A stretch of 16,223 nucleotides of DNA, taken from positions 1-16,223 of the forward strand of contig SIAG01000037.1 of the NCBI GenBank assembly GCA_009691925.1, written 5' to 3'. Origin of the DNA: Planctomycetaceae bacterium. Its GTDB lineage: Bacteria; Planctomycetota; Planctomycetia; Pirellulales; UBA1268. Position 1 is the first letter of the stretch, and the number at the start of each line of letters is the position of its first letter. Shown piece after piece: positions 1-7,623 of this stretch. The position numbers and the translations under genes are program-made. The notes beneath the pieces are model-generated. The model did not search any database. It was given only the letters and a program-made list of their open reading frames with translations, and was not told the DNA's origin.

Positions 1-1
1 C

Positions 2-1690
2 GTCGGGGCTATTGCCCTCGGGATCGGCCACAAAGGCTGGAACTGGGGGACGATCGTCGCCGCTTGGCTGATCCTCCTGACGTCGGTGGGCGCCTTCTTC
101 CTCGTCGGCATGCTCGGCCAGCGCGAGCGCGAGTGGCGGAAGGTCGTCGCCGCCTACGAGGCCAGAATTGCCCGCGAGCGGGATGCCCTCGTGCCGGCCG
201 GCGGCAAGCTCCGTCCCGACCCGGCCTCCAAGCCCATCGCGACGCTCGAGAACGAGCGTGACCGGTGGGCCCGCGTCCGTGACACGATCAACACCTGGCG
301 GGGGCGTCACTGGGACAACGCGGACTTCGTGCCGCCGGCCGAGGGGCGCCCCGGCACGATCACGATCGCCGGCCTGGAAAACTCCACGATCAATCCCGGT
401 GCGGAGCTCTACGTCTTCGACACCACGCCGATCGAGCAGGGGGGGCGGTTCCTGGGTGCCTACCGCGTCGACGCCGTCGAAAAAAACTTCTTCAAGGTGT
501 CGAACATCTCGGTCCCCGACGCCGCCGATCTCAAGGCCCTCGCCCAACCGCGTGACGGGCAGGTGGCGGTGTACGAGGATCTCCCCATCGACCGCTCGAT
601 CGCCTTTTACCGCACCGCCGTGCCCGCCCCGCCGGGGGGCGACGCCACGGCTGGCGATGCCGGACAGGCCCCGACCGAACAGCTCGATGGGTCGGCCGGT
701 CCGCGGAAGAGCGACCCCGAGGCGATGCTCCGCCATCTCGAGGGGAAGCTCGAGGAACTGCGGCTCCACGACACCGTGTACGCGGCCGCCGAGGCGGGGG
801 CTACCGTCCCGCCGACCGACGGGGAGGACGGAGGTGCGACCGATGGAGAAATCGCTCCGGGGGCGACACGTCCGGTCGCCGACCCGATGGCCTCTCAAAC
901 GCCCCCCCTCGGGGTCCGGTGGGCCCGCGTCGTGTTCAACAAAGCGTTCGACTACACCTGGGCCGACGGAACGACCTCGGTCTTCCGGGCAGGGGAACTG
1001 CTCCCCTCAATCCCTGCCGATCAGGTCGCGGTGCTCCGCGAGCGGGGTGCCGACTTCACGTCGACCTGGTCGATCCCGCCCGGGCTCTACTGGGCCAATG
1101 TCGAGTTCAAACAGCCCCATTCGTTTCAGCGGCCACAGGGTGAACCCCTCGAGTTCGAGCCGGGGCGGACGGTCCAATTCGACCTCGAGACCGCCAAGGG
1201 GCTCGAGGCGGAGGGGGTCGCCACGATCACCTCGGTAGTCTTTCGGCGGCCGCTCGCCGACGGCAATGTCGCCCTCCGCGGAGCGGGGCAATTGCAGTCC
1301 AACGGCAAGGCGCTGCCGTTCGAGGTCGTCGGGCTGGTGGTGATGCGACGGATCCTCGAGGAGGAAAAGCGTTCGATCGACTCCTCGATCGGGCAACTCG
1401 CCGGGGCCAAGGCAAGCACCGATGAGGAGATCGCCCTCCGCAACACCGAACAGGCCGAGCTCGACGACGATATCGACCACTGGAACCGCGACGTCGATGC
1501 CTCCGAGCGGACCGCCGCCGCGTTCGCAGCGCGGCTCTCCACCGTCCGCCGGGAACTGTCAACCGCGGAGAAGGCGATCGGTGCGCTCGGGCGTGACCTG
1601 ACCGCCGCGGTCGAGTCACTGACCCAGGCGATCGACCAGTCGGCCCCGGCCCCGTCGCGGCCGCCCGTGCCGAGCAACATCGGCCGCTGA
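2..1690 (+). CDS. Membrane-anchored coiled-coil protein, unknown function (5' end outside window)
   Basis: The reading frame is open from base 2, so the gene starts upstream of the window; at least 562 residues are visible. The GTG at 86 lies inside a hydrophobic stretch and is not a credible start. A transmembrane segment lies at visible residues about 17-38, followed by a basic, charged helix (QREREWRKVV). A mixed globular middle part follows, including the segment around GTITIAGLENSTINPG. An acidic low-complexity linker falls roughly in the middle. The last 120 or so residues are heptad-like coiled coil (EEEKRSIDSSIGQLAG onward), ending in a proline-rich tail. I recognise no enzyme motif. 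The topology suggests a single-pass protein with a large soluble domain. I believe similar proteins exist in other planctomycetes, but I cannot name a family. The stop is followed within 10 bases by a tandem repeat block. Confidence 0.85.
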   Translation, partial: VGAIALGIGHKGWNWGTIVAAWLILLTSVGAFFLVGMLGQREREWRKVVAAYEARIARERDALVPAGGKLRPDPASKPIATLENERDRWARVRDTINTWRGRHWDNADFVPPAEGRPGTITIAGLENSTINPGAELYVFDTTPIEQGGRFLGAYRVDAVEKNFFKVSNISVPDAADLKALAQPRDGQVAVYEDLPIDRSIAFYRTAVPAPPGGDATAGDAGQAPTEQLDGSAGPRKSDPEAMLRHLEGKLEELRLHDTVYAAAEAGATVPPTDGEDGGATDGEIAPGATRPVADPMASQTPPLGVRWARVVFNKAFDYTWADGTTSVFRAGELLPSIPADQVAVLRERGADFTSTWSIPPGLYWANVEFKQPHSFQRPQGEPLEFEPGRTVQFDLETAKGLEAEGVATITSVVFRRPLADGNVALRGAGQLQSNGKALPFEVVGLVVMRRILEEEKRSIDSSIGQLAGAKASTDEEIALRNTEQAELDDDIDHWNRDVDASERTAAAFAARLSTVRRELSTAEKAIGALGRDLTAAVESLTQAIDQSAPAPSRPPVPSNIGR

Positions 1691-1697
1691 TCCGCGC

Positions 1698-1813
1698 GGG
1701 CCGCCGCCCGGTCAGGGCCGCCACCCGGTCAGGGCCGCCGCCCGGTCAGGGCCGCCGCCCGGTCAGGGCCGCCGCCCGGTCAGGGCCGCCGCCCGGTCAG
1801 GGCCGCCGCCCGG
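1698..1813. repeat. 17-bp tandem repeat, six full copies plus a partial copy
   Basis: The unit GGGCCGCCGCCCGGTCA begins at 1698, 1715, 1732, 1749, 1766 and 1783, and a partial copy starts at 1800. Copy 2 has one change (CCGCCG to CCGCCA); the others are identical. The period is not a multiple of three and the block follows a stop codon, so it is not coding. Each unit contains a small inverted repeat (GGGC, loop CGCC, GCCC), so the transcript could form a row of short hairpins after the upstream gene. The near-identity of the copies suggests recent expansion by slippage. Confidence 0.95.
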
Positions 1814-1958
1814 CTGCGGGCAATTGGGGGCACGACTCGCGGGCCCGCAGCCCCCTCCGCCGCAGGGGCGTTTCGTGGCCGGTCCTCCGCAGCCTAGCCG
1901 GCGTGCGGTAGACTCGATTTTCCGCTAGGTTCTCCCTTCCCTGCGAGCCCCGATCACC

Positions 1959-3278
1959 ATGGCCCGTTCCGCAGCCCGGCCCGCCTCCACCCAAGCCGAT
2001 GTGGCCCACGCCGTGACCTCGGCCCATCTCCGCAAGGCGGTCCATCACCACAAAGCGACGAGCCGGCGGGGGATGCTCGAGCGGATGTTCACCCTCTGGT
2101 TTAAGGGCTTCGTCTACAACCAGATCTGGGAGGATCCGCGCGTCGACGCCCAGGCCCTCCGCATGGGGCCGGGATCGCGGATCATGACGATCTCCAGCGG
2201 CGGCTGCAACGTTCTCAACTACCTCATCCACAAGCCGGAGCGGATCGTCGCGGTCGACCTCAACGCGAATCACATGGCGGTGACGCGGCTGAAGCTCGCC
2301 GCCCTCGAGCACCTCCCCGACTACGAGGCGTTCTACAAGTTCTTCGGCTACGGCAAGCACCCGGAAAACGTCACCAACTACCAGCGTTACCTGCGAAATC
2401 ACCTCGACCCGATGACCCGGTCGTTCTGGGAGACGAGCGACTGGCCCGGGCGGGCGGTGGGGCCGAAGCGGATCAGTTATTTCCGCCGCGGCTACTACGA
2501 ACAATCGAAGCTCGGGCAGTTCTTCCGGGTCGTCCACGGGCTCGCCAAGACCCTCGGCCGCGACCCGGCGAAACTCCTCACCGCCAAGAGCGTCGCGGAG
2601 CAGGAAAAAATCTTCGACGGGCTCTTCGATCCGTTGTTCCAGAATCGGATCGTCCGCTGGTTCGGCCGCCAGCCGGTGGCGGTTTACAGCCTCGGGATCC
2701 CCCCGAGCCAGCACGCCGCCATGCTCGCGGAGCAGGAGAACGACGGTTCGAAGCTGTTCGACATGTACCGCGACCGTGTCCGCCGTCTCGCCTGCGGATT
2801 CCCGCTGGACGACAACTATTTCGCCTGGCAGGCCTTCGGCAGGCGGTACGACCACGACGGCCGCAAGGCCCTCCCCGACTATCTCAAGTCGGAGAACTAC
2901 GAGACGATCAAGTCGATGGTCGGCCGCGTTGAGACCCACGTCGCCTCGCTCGCTGACCACCTCCGGACGGAGCAGCCAGGCGCGCTCAACAGCTTCATCT
3001 TCCTCGACAGCCAGGACTGGATGCCGCCGCCGGTGATCGAGGAGCTGTGGGATCACGTCGCCAAGGTCGGTGCCCCTGGCACGCGGGTGATCTTCAGGAC
3101 TGCCGGGGAGAAGTCACCGGTGGAAACGTCCCTCGAGCCGGCCACGCGGGCGAAGTTTGTCTACGAGCAGGAGGAGGCCCGCCGGCTCCATCTCCAGGAC
3201 CGCTCGGCGATCTACGGGATGTTCCATCTCTATCGCTTTGCCGACGCCGACGAGGACGGAAAACCGGGGGTGGCATGA
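1959..3278 (+). CDS. btaA: BtaA: S-adenosylmethionine:diacylglycerol 3-amino-3-carboxypropyltransferase
   Basis: This is the first enzyme of betaine lipid synthesis. It transfers the 3-amino-3-carboxypropyl group of S-adenosylmethionine to diacylglycerol, giving diacylglycerylhomoserine at the membrane. The 439-residue protein has the DUF3419/BtaA layout. A conserved segment YNQIWEDP lies at residues 53-60. A SAM-binding region follows at about 75-102 (ISSGGCNVLNYL, then AVDLN). The C-terminal part holds LDSQDWMPP and a terminal IYGMFHLYRF. The length is slightly above the roughly 390-residue Rhodobacter enzyme. The ATG at 1959 has only a weak upstream purine stretch (GCGAG), so the start is less certain than the rest. 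The stop overlaps the start of the next gene (ATGA), which supports co-translation with btaB. The identification is from memory of the family motifs. Confidence 0.93.
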   Translation: MARSAARPASTQADVAHAVTSAHLRKAVHHHKATSRRGMLERMFTLWFKGFVYNQIWEDPRVDAQALRMGPGSRIMTISSGGCNVLNYLIHKPERIVAVDLNANHMAVTRLKLAALEHLPDYEAFYKFFGYGKHPENVTNYQRYLRNHLDPMTRSFWETSDWPGRAVGPKRISYFRRGYYEQSKLGQFFRVVHGLAKTLGRDPAKLLTAKSVAEQEKIFDGLFDPLFQNRIVRWFGRQPVAVYSLGIPPSQHAAMLAEQENDGSKLFDMYRDRVRRLACGFPLDDNYFAWQAFGRRYDHDGRKALPDYLKSENYETIKSMVGRVETHVASLADHLRTEQPGALNSFIFLDSQDWMPPPVIEELWDHVAKVGAPGTRVIFRTAGEKSPVETSLEPATRAKFVYEQEEARRLHLQDRSAIYGMFHLYRFADADEDGKPGVA

Positions 3279-4024
3279 GCTGGGCGGGTCGTGACGGCTC
3301 CCGTCCCGATCCGCCGCCTGGGGGCTGGCCGAGATCGTCGTCGAATAATCTGGGCCCGTGGATCGCGGCGCAGGCCCTGGCCATGGACCGCAAGTACCGG
3401 TACGGCCGCCATGTCTACGACGTCACCCGGCGCTTCACGCTCCTCGGATGCGACAAACTCCTCGACCGGGTGATCACCGGTCCGTCGACCGCCACCCTCG
3501 AGGTCGGTTGCGGCACCGCCCGCAACCTGCTCCGACTCGCGGCGCGGCGGGAGCCGGGACGGCTCTACGGGCTCGACGCCTCCCACGCGATGCTGACCAC
3601 GGCCGAGCGGAGCATCCGGCGCGTGGCCGGCCGCGAACCAGGGCGAGCCGGGGTCGTCCTCCGTCAGGGGCTGGCCGAGGATCTCGATGCCCGGCGGATG
3701 TTCGGACGCGAGGAACGATTCGACACCATCTTCTTTTCCTACTGCCTGTCGATGGTGCCCGCCTGGCAGCAGGCCCTCCGGGCCGCGATGGCCAACCTCA
3801 GCCCCGGGGGCTTGATCCTCATCGTCGACCACTGGGATCAGCGCGATCTGCCGACGGCGTTCTCCGCCGGCCTCAGGGCCTGGTTCTTCGGGCGTCAGGC
3901 CGCCGAGTGGCCGGAGGTCCACCAGACCCTCGTCGAGCTCGGCCGGTCGGGCAGGGCCGATGTCCGGATCGAATCGGTGGCCCGCCGGTACGCGTACCTG
4001 GCCACCCTACGAACCGGTCGTTAA
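3275..4024 (+). CDS. btaB: BtaB-like S-adenosylmethionine-dependent N-methyltransferase of betaine lipid synthesis
   Basis: The likely role is triple N-methylation of diacylglycerylhomoserine to the betaine lipid DGTS. The 249-residue protein has a class I methyltransferase fold. Motif I is LEVGCGTARN at residues 75-84. An acidic residue ends the second strand (YGLDAS, about 98-103). A post-core strand GGLILIVDHWDQ lies at about 178-189. The segment MDRKYRYGRHVYDVTRRFTLLG (from residue 37) resembles the N-terminus of Rhodobacter BtaB, so translation could instead begin at Met37 (base 3383). I chose 3275 because its ATG overlaps the btaA stop by four bases, typical of translational coupling. 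The assignment depends on the pairing with btaA; alone it would only be called a class I methyltransferase. Confidence 0.85.
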   Translation: MSWAGRDGSRPDPPPGGWPRSSSNNLGPWIAAQALAMDRKYRYGRHVYDVTRRFTLLGCDKLLDRVITGPSTATLEVGCGTARNLLRLAARREPGRLYGLDASHAMLTTAERSIRRVAGREPGRAGVVLRQGLAEDLDARRMFGREERFDTIFFSYCLSMVPAWQQALRAAMANLSPGGLILIVDHWDQRDLPTAFSAGLRAWFFGRQAAEWPEVHQTLVELGRSGRADVRIESVARRYAYLATLRTGR

Positions 4025-4066
4025 GGCCCACCGCCGTGGCCGCCTCTGCGACGACGGGCACCGCCG

Positions 4067-5233
4067 TCAGGGGAGGAGGAAGATCAAGCCGGTGACCGTG
4101 GCCGCCTGAACCGCGAATCCACGCGGGCTGTAGGGCACCCCCGGGACTGTCCAAGGAGCGCAGCTGCCGGGGCGGTAGTAGCCGAGCGGATAAACGCATT
4201 CCCACGGTGCCTGCATCCCGGCCTTGTAGGGGAGGATTGGCAGCGTCACGAAGAAGTGTGCTCCGGCGATGAACGGATCGAGAAACATGCCACGGGAGTG
4301 GCCGTAGCGCTCCAGTTCCCAATCCTCGAAGTAGAGCGGCTTGTGGCAGTAGCCGGCCGCCTTCCAGGTCATTGTCGTGGAGGCGAAGCGACGCTCTTGG
4401 AAGGTTTCGCCCTCGAGACGACACTCGCATGGGTAATCGTTCCCGGGCGTGCCGCCGACGCGGATGTCGAGGTCGATCGATGCGATGTCGTCGTCACGGA
4501 TGAACTGGAGGGCATCGCGGCAGGCCTTTGAGGCCTCGCCGCAGGGATCCTTCCGGGCAGCATCCCGCCGCGCCGTCCCGGCATCGCGGGAACGGAGCCG
4601 GCTGCCGGCCTGCCCCCGATCGCGGTCGCGAAGGGGATTGGAGGCAGCCGGTTCGTCGGCCAGCGCGATCACCAGCATCTCGGCAAGGTCGTTCGCTGGC
4701 TCGTTCGCTGGCTCGTTCGCTGGCTCGATCGCTGGCTCGATCGCTGGCTCGATCGCTGGCTCGATCGCTGGCTCGTTCGCTGGCTCGTTCGCTGGCGCGA
4801 TCACCGCGTCGGGCTCCGTGGCCCCGGCGGAGACGAGGAGGATCCCGTGGTCGTTGTCGTCGACTCCCTCCAGGCTCTTGCCGAAGGCGAGGACGATCTC
4901 GGCCTCCGCCGATCCGTTGTCAGCGTCAGCCCCTCCGGAGACGAGGAGGATCCCATCGCGCTCCTCGGCGGCGAGCTCGGCCTCCGCAGCCGGCGCCTCG
5001 GGGAACACCACCAAGTCGTTCTCGAAGGGGACCGGGTAGGCGGGAAGGGCGGCAGGAGGCTGCCGAAAGCTCCCGGCAAAGCGATCTTCGACGCCGGGCC
5101 CGGCCAACAGCAGCCCGGCGCCTGCCACGAGGGCAGCACAGAGACCGCCGACGGCGAGCCGTCCGGGGCGCCGCTCACTCCTGCTTTGATTGAGCACTGT
5201 AATTTGGAGCTTCTTGGGTGATGACGATGTCAT
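4067..5233 (-). CDS. Membrane-anchored, repeat-containing protein of a presumed planctomycete-specific family
   Basis: The function is unknown. The N-terminus is basic, then hydrophobic (LAVGGLCAALVAGAGLLLAG), giving a signal anchor. A variable acidic region follows with two related segments, GILLVSGGAD and GILLVSAGAT. Next comes a run of four-residue EPAN/EPAI repeats. The C-terminal 150 or so residues look like a conserved domain rich in Cys, Tyr and aromatic residues (CHKPLYFEDWELERYGH, GAHFFVTLP, YPLGYYRPGSCAPW), a pattern I associate with planctomycete hypothetical proteins. The start is uncertain. The ATG at 5233 follows CGGGAAAG and overlaps the guaB end by 59 bp; a GTG at 5197 would overlap by 23 bp. 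The frame continues upstream to 5299, deep inside guaB, which is unlikely to be used. It is probably co-transcribed with guaB. Confidence 0.82.
   Translation of the reverse strand: MTSSSPKKLQITVLNQSRSERRPGRLAVGGLCAALVAGAGLLLAGPGVEDRFAGSFRQPPAALPAYPVPFENDLVVFPEAPAAEAELAAEERDGILLVSGGADADNGSAEAEIVLAFGKSLEGVDDNDHGILLVSAGATEPDAVIAPANEPANEPAIEPAIEPAIEPAIEPANEPANEPANDLAEMLVIALADEPAASNPLRDRDRGQAGSRLRSRDAGTARRDAARKDPCGEASKACRDALQFIRDDDIASIDLDIRVGGTPGNDYPCECRLEGETFQERRFASTTMTWKAAGYCHKPLYFEDWELERYGHSRGMFLDPFIAGAHFFVTLPILPYKAGMQAPWECVYPLGYYRPGSCAPWTVPGVPYSPRGFAVQAATVTGLIFLLP
4691..4798 (-). repeat. 12-bp in-frame tandem repeat, nine copies, encoding EPAN/EPAI
   Basis: On the plus strand the unit is GTTCGCTGGCTC or GATCGCTGGCTC. 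The order is three GTTC copies, four GATC copies, then two GTTC copies, the last ending CGC. Read on the minus strand this gives tetrapeptides Glu-Pro-Ala-Asn or Glu-Pro-Ala-Ile inside the gene at 4067-5233. The unit is a multiple of three, so copy-number change keeps the frame. The block arrangement of the two variants suggests internal duplication of units. It probably forms an extended, acidic, proline-rich linker between membrane anchor and C-terminal domain. Confidence 0.97.
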
Positions 5234-6647
5234 GTGGATGACTTTCCCGCACGGCGGCCGCCGACACCTGAATGAACCGGGCATCGCGCCGCAGTTCATC
5301 GATCGTCCGCGTGCCGCAATAGCCCATCCCGGCCCGCAGGCCGCCGACGAGCTGATAGACGAACACGCTCAAGGGACCCTTGAAGGGCACGCGCCCCTCG
5401 ACCCCTTCCGGAACCAACTTGTCACCGTCGCGCCCGCTCGACCGCTGCCGGTAGCGTTCACTCGACCCTTGGACCATCGCCCCGAGCGATCCCATGCCGC
5501 GGTAGGCCTTGAACGTGCGCCCCTGGAAGAGCACCGTCTGGCCCGGGCTTTCCGCCACACCCGCCAGCAACCCGCCGAGCATGCAGCAATGGGCCCCGGC
5601 GGCGATCGCCTTGGTGATGTCTCCCGAGTAGCGAATCCCTCCGTCCGCGATCACCGGCACGCCGGCACTGGCCGCCTCCTGCGCCGCTTCCCAGACCGCC
5701 GTGATCTGGGGAACGCCGACACCGGAGATGACCCGTGTGGTACAGATCGACCCGGGACCTATCCCAACTTTGACTCCATCCGCGCCAGCCTTGATGAGAT
5801 CGCGACAGCCTTCCCGGGTTGCCACGTTCCCCGCAACCACCTCGATTGCCCAGCGTTTCTTGATTGCCGCGACGGTCTCGATGACGTTGTCGGAATGGCC
5901 ATGGGCGCTGTCGACGATGAGGACGTCGACCCCCTTGGCAATCAGGCTCTCGGCCCGCTCGAAATCGAAGACACCAATCGCCGCCCCGACCCGCAGCCGC
6001 CCCTGCGGATCTTTGCAGGCGTGGGGGAAGCGTTTCATCATGTCGATGTCTTTGATCGTGATCAGCCCGGTGAGATGCCCCTTGGCATCGACGAGGAGGA
6101 GCTTCTCCACTTTTTTGGCCATCAGCACCTTCTCGGCCTCGTCGAGGGTGACGTTGCCGGTGGCCGTGACGAGCCCCGACGACGTCATGATGTCGGAGAT
6201 CGGAGTGTCGCCGCTCTCGAGGAACCGCAGATCGCGGCGGGTGATGATGCCGACGAGTTTCCGCCCGTCGGAGGTGATCGGCACCCCGGAGATGTTGTGC
6301 TGATCCATCACGTCGCGGGCCCGGGCCACCGTCGCGGTGGGGGGAAGGGTGACAGGATCGACGATGATCCCGTTGGCGCTCCGCTTGACCTTGTCGACCT
6401 CCTCCGCCTGGCGCTCGACGGAGAGATTCTTGTGGATCACCCCCAGCCCCCCCTCCTGGGCCAAGGCGATCGCCATCTCGCTCTCCGTCACCGTGTCCAT
6501 CGGTGAGCTGACGATCGGGATCTTGAGGGCTATCCCGCGCGTCAGGCGGGTGGCGACATCGACCTCGGCGGGGACGACGCTGGAGTGCCTGGGCACCAGC
6601 AGCACGTCGTCGAAGGTGATCCCTGTGGCGACGATTTTCCCGTCCAT
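5175..6647 (-). CDS. guaB: Inosine-5'-monophosphate dehydrogenase
   Basis: It catalyses the NAD-dependent oxidation of IMP to XMP, the committed step of GMP synthesis, in the cytoplasm. The 490-residue length is typical of bacterial GuaB. The N-terminal barrel part begins GITFDDVLLVPR. A pair of CBS domains follows at about residues 95-205. The catalytic loop GPGSICTTR contains Cys302. The phosphate-binding GGIRYSGD follows at about 336-343, the flap ERYRQ at 397-401, and the end is the usual HPHDIVITQEAPNY. The ATG at 6647 follows AGGAGA at a good distance, and a sigma-70-type promoter lies just upstream. Nothing in the sequence suggests loss of function. The downstream gene on the same strand starts inside its 3' end. 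Confidence 0.98.
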   Translation of the reverse strand: MDGKIVATGITFDDVLLVPRHSSVVPAEVDVATRLTRGIALKIPIVSSPMDTVTESEMAIALAQEGGLGVIHKNLSVERQAEEVDKVKRSANGIIVDPVTLPPTATVARARDVMDQHNISGVPITSDGRKLVGIITRRDLRFLESGDTPISDIMTSSGLVTATGNVTLDEAEKVLMAKKVEKLLLVDAKGHLTGLITIKDIDMMKRFPHACKDPQGRLRVGAAIGVFDFERAESLIAKGVDVLIVDSAHGHSDNVIETVAAIKKRWAIEVVAGNVATREGCRDLIKAGADGVKVGIGPGSICTTRVISGVGVPQITAVWEAAQEAASAGVPVIADGGIRYSGDITKAIAAGAHCCMLGGLLAGVAESPGQTVLFQGRTFKAYRGMGSLGAMVQGSSERYRQRSSGRDGDKLVPEGVEGRVPFKGPLSVFVYQLVGGLRAGMGYCGTRTIDELRRDARFIQVSAAAVRESHPHDIVITQEAPNYSAQSKQE

Positions 6648-6677
6648 GAGGCGTCTCCTGGTGGTGGCGAAGCGCGG

Positions 6678-6706
6678 ATTATGCGGGTCGTGTGGCCGGA
6701 GGGCAA
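6678..6706 (-). promoter_or_regulatory. Probable housekeeping (sigma-70-type) promoter of guaB
   Basis: On the minus strand there is a TTGCCC box (bases 6706-6701, four of six to the consensus). It is separated by exactly 17 bases from CATAAT (6683-6678, five of six). The expected transcript start is around 6671, giving a leader of about 24 bases that carries the AGGAGA ribosome site. The agreement of boxes, spacing and gene start makes this the best housekeeping promoter in the window. Confidence 0.6.
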
Positions 6707-6851
6707 CGACCGCCGCCGGGCCACGGGGAATCCGCGGCCGTGGGGGGGCCGGCGGCGCACGGCGGGCCAGCGTGTCCTAGGGTTGTGCCAACCGCCGAGG
6801 AAAGTCCCTGACGGTCCTGCCATCACCGCACTTCTCCGCTGCACCCCCATC

Positions 6852-7526
6852 ATGCGCTTCCTCGACGACTACCTCGCCGCCACCCAGTCTGGCCGCCGTG
6901 CCCCGACCATCGCCGATGTGTCGCCCCCCGACCGCGCGACGCTCGAGGCCCATCTCGCCCGCCGTCGTTACGGCCGCTTCACCCTCACCGACGCCGTCCG
7001 CCCCAGCTGGCAGCTCGACGTCGTGCCACAGGCCGGGTACCGCTTCGACACCTACGTCGATCCCTCCGGCGGGGCCAAGCTGCCAGCGCTGGTCGGTGCC
7101 GTCTCGAGCGAGGATCTCTTCGAGGCCTTCCTTGGCCTCCTCGAACCGCTTGGCGACACGGTCGATATCGTTCTCGAATCGAGCCATGGCGACGGCGGCA
7201 CACCCGTCGAGGTCACCCGCGAGGGGGTCGAGCGGACGGTGCTCGAGAGCGTCCTGTGGGACTTCGAGAATCTCCTCCTCGACGACGGCTGCACCGGGAT
7301 CGCGGTCCTCCATCCGGAGCGGCCGATCGAGGTCCAGCTCGACGAGCACAAGCTGCTGATTGTTTACGCCCATGCCCGCAGCCCCTTCGAACGCGTCTTT
7401 GCCGACCTCGGCCTGGGGCGCGACGACCGGATGCGGTTTATCTCGCAGGGGGAGCACCTCCACACCTCCCACGAGCGGTTTGCCGCTCGCTTCGAAGAAT
7501 TGGCGCAGCGTCTCGGCGCCGGCTGA
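6852..7526 (+). CDS. Conserved-looking soluble protein, unknown function
   Basis: The 224-residue acidic protein has no signal peptide or membrane segment. I do not recognise the family. The N-terminal half holds RRRYGRFTLTDAVRPSWQLDV and a GYRFDTYVDP stretch. The middle has SSEDLFEAFLGLLEPLGDTVD. The C-terminal half has an alternating strand pattern (GIAVLHP, IEVQLDEHKLLIVYA) followed by FISQGEHLHTSHERF. The mix of helices and strands suggests a compact alpha/beta cytoplasmic protein. I chose the ATG at 6852 because homology-like sequence begins there and the upstream frame reads through the guaB promoter region as low-quality Arg/Gly-rich sequence; no clear ribosome site precedes it. It is divergent from guaB and convergent with pspF. 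Confidence 0.75.
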   Translation: MRFLDDYLAATQSGRRAPTIADVSPPDRATLEAHLARRRYGRFTLTDAVRPSWQLDVVPQAGYRFDTYVDPSGGAKLPALVGAVSSEDLFEAFLGLLEPLGDTVDIVLESSHGDGGTPVEVTREGVERTVLESVLWDFENLLLDDGCTGIAVLHPERPIEVQLDEHKLLIVYAHARSPFERVFADLGLGRDDRMRFISQGEHLHTSHERFAARFEELAQRLGAG

Positions 7527-7557
7527 CGCCGCCGCGCCCCCCACGGCATGATCCTCG

Positions 7558-7592
7558 CAGGGCCGTCCCGGAAGTGTTCCGGGGCGGCCCTG
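7558..7592. terminator. Bidirectional hairpin terminator between convergent genes
   Basis: Bases 7558-7573 (starting CAGGGCCG) pair with 7577-7592 (ending CGGCCCTG). This gives a 16-bp stem containing one G-U pair and closed by a GTG loop. It sits between the gene ending at 7526 and the convergent pspF stop at 7624, where a two-way terminator is expected. No long T run follows on either side, only a short pyrimidine-rich stretch, so termination might rely on the stem or on additional factors. Confidence 0.8.
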
Positions 7593-7623
7593 TCGCTTTG
7601 GGACTCGCTTCGACCGCCTGCGG

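Noticed and set aside
168..1238. 356-codon plus-strand frame inside the first gene
   Set aside because: The Ser/Arg/Pro-rich product is typical of a frame-shifted reading of a high-GC gene.
4025..4066. Hairpin-like bases between the convergent btaB and the 4067-5233 gene
   Set aside because: Only a six-pair stem with a bulge and a five-pair stem can be drawn, without a T run; too weak to call a terminator.
4691..4798. Short repeat array considered as CRISPR
   Set aside because: The repeats are contiguous without spacers and lie in frame within a coding region.
4449..5039. Plus-strand frame encoding repeated Gly-Ser-Phe-Ala / Gly-Ser-Ile-Ala units
   Set aside because: It reads the 12-bp repeat backwards. 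The minus frame has a signal anchor and a conserved-looking C-terminal domain, so the minus strand is the real gene.
5190..6506. 438-codon open frame on the plus strand opposite guaB
   Set aside because: It is the antisense shadow of a certain gene in GC-rich DNA; the translation is His/Asp/Arg/Pro-rich with no domain or ribosome site.
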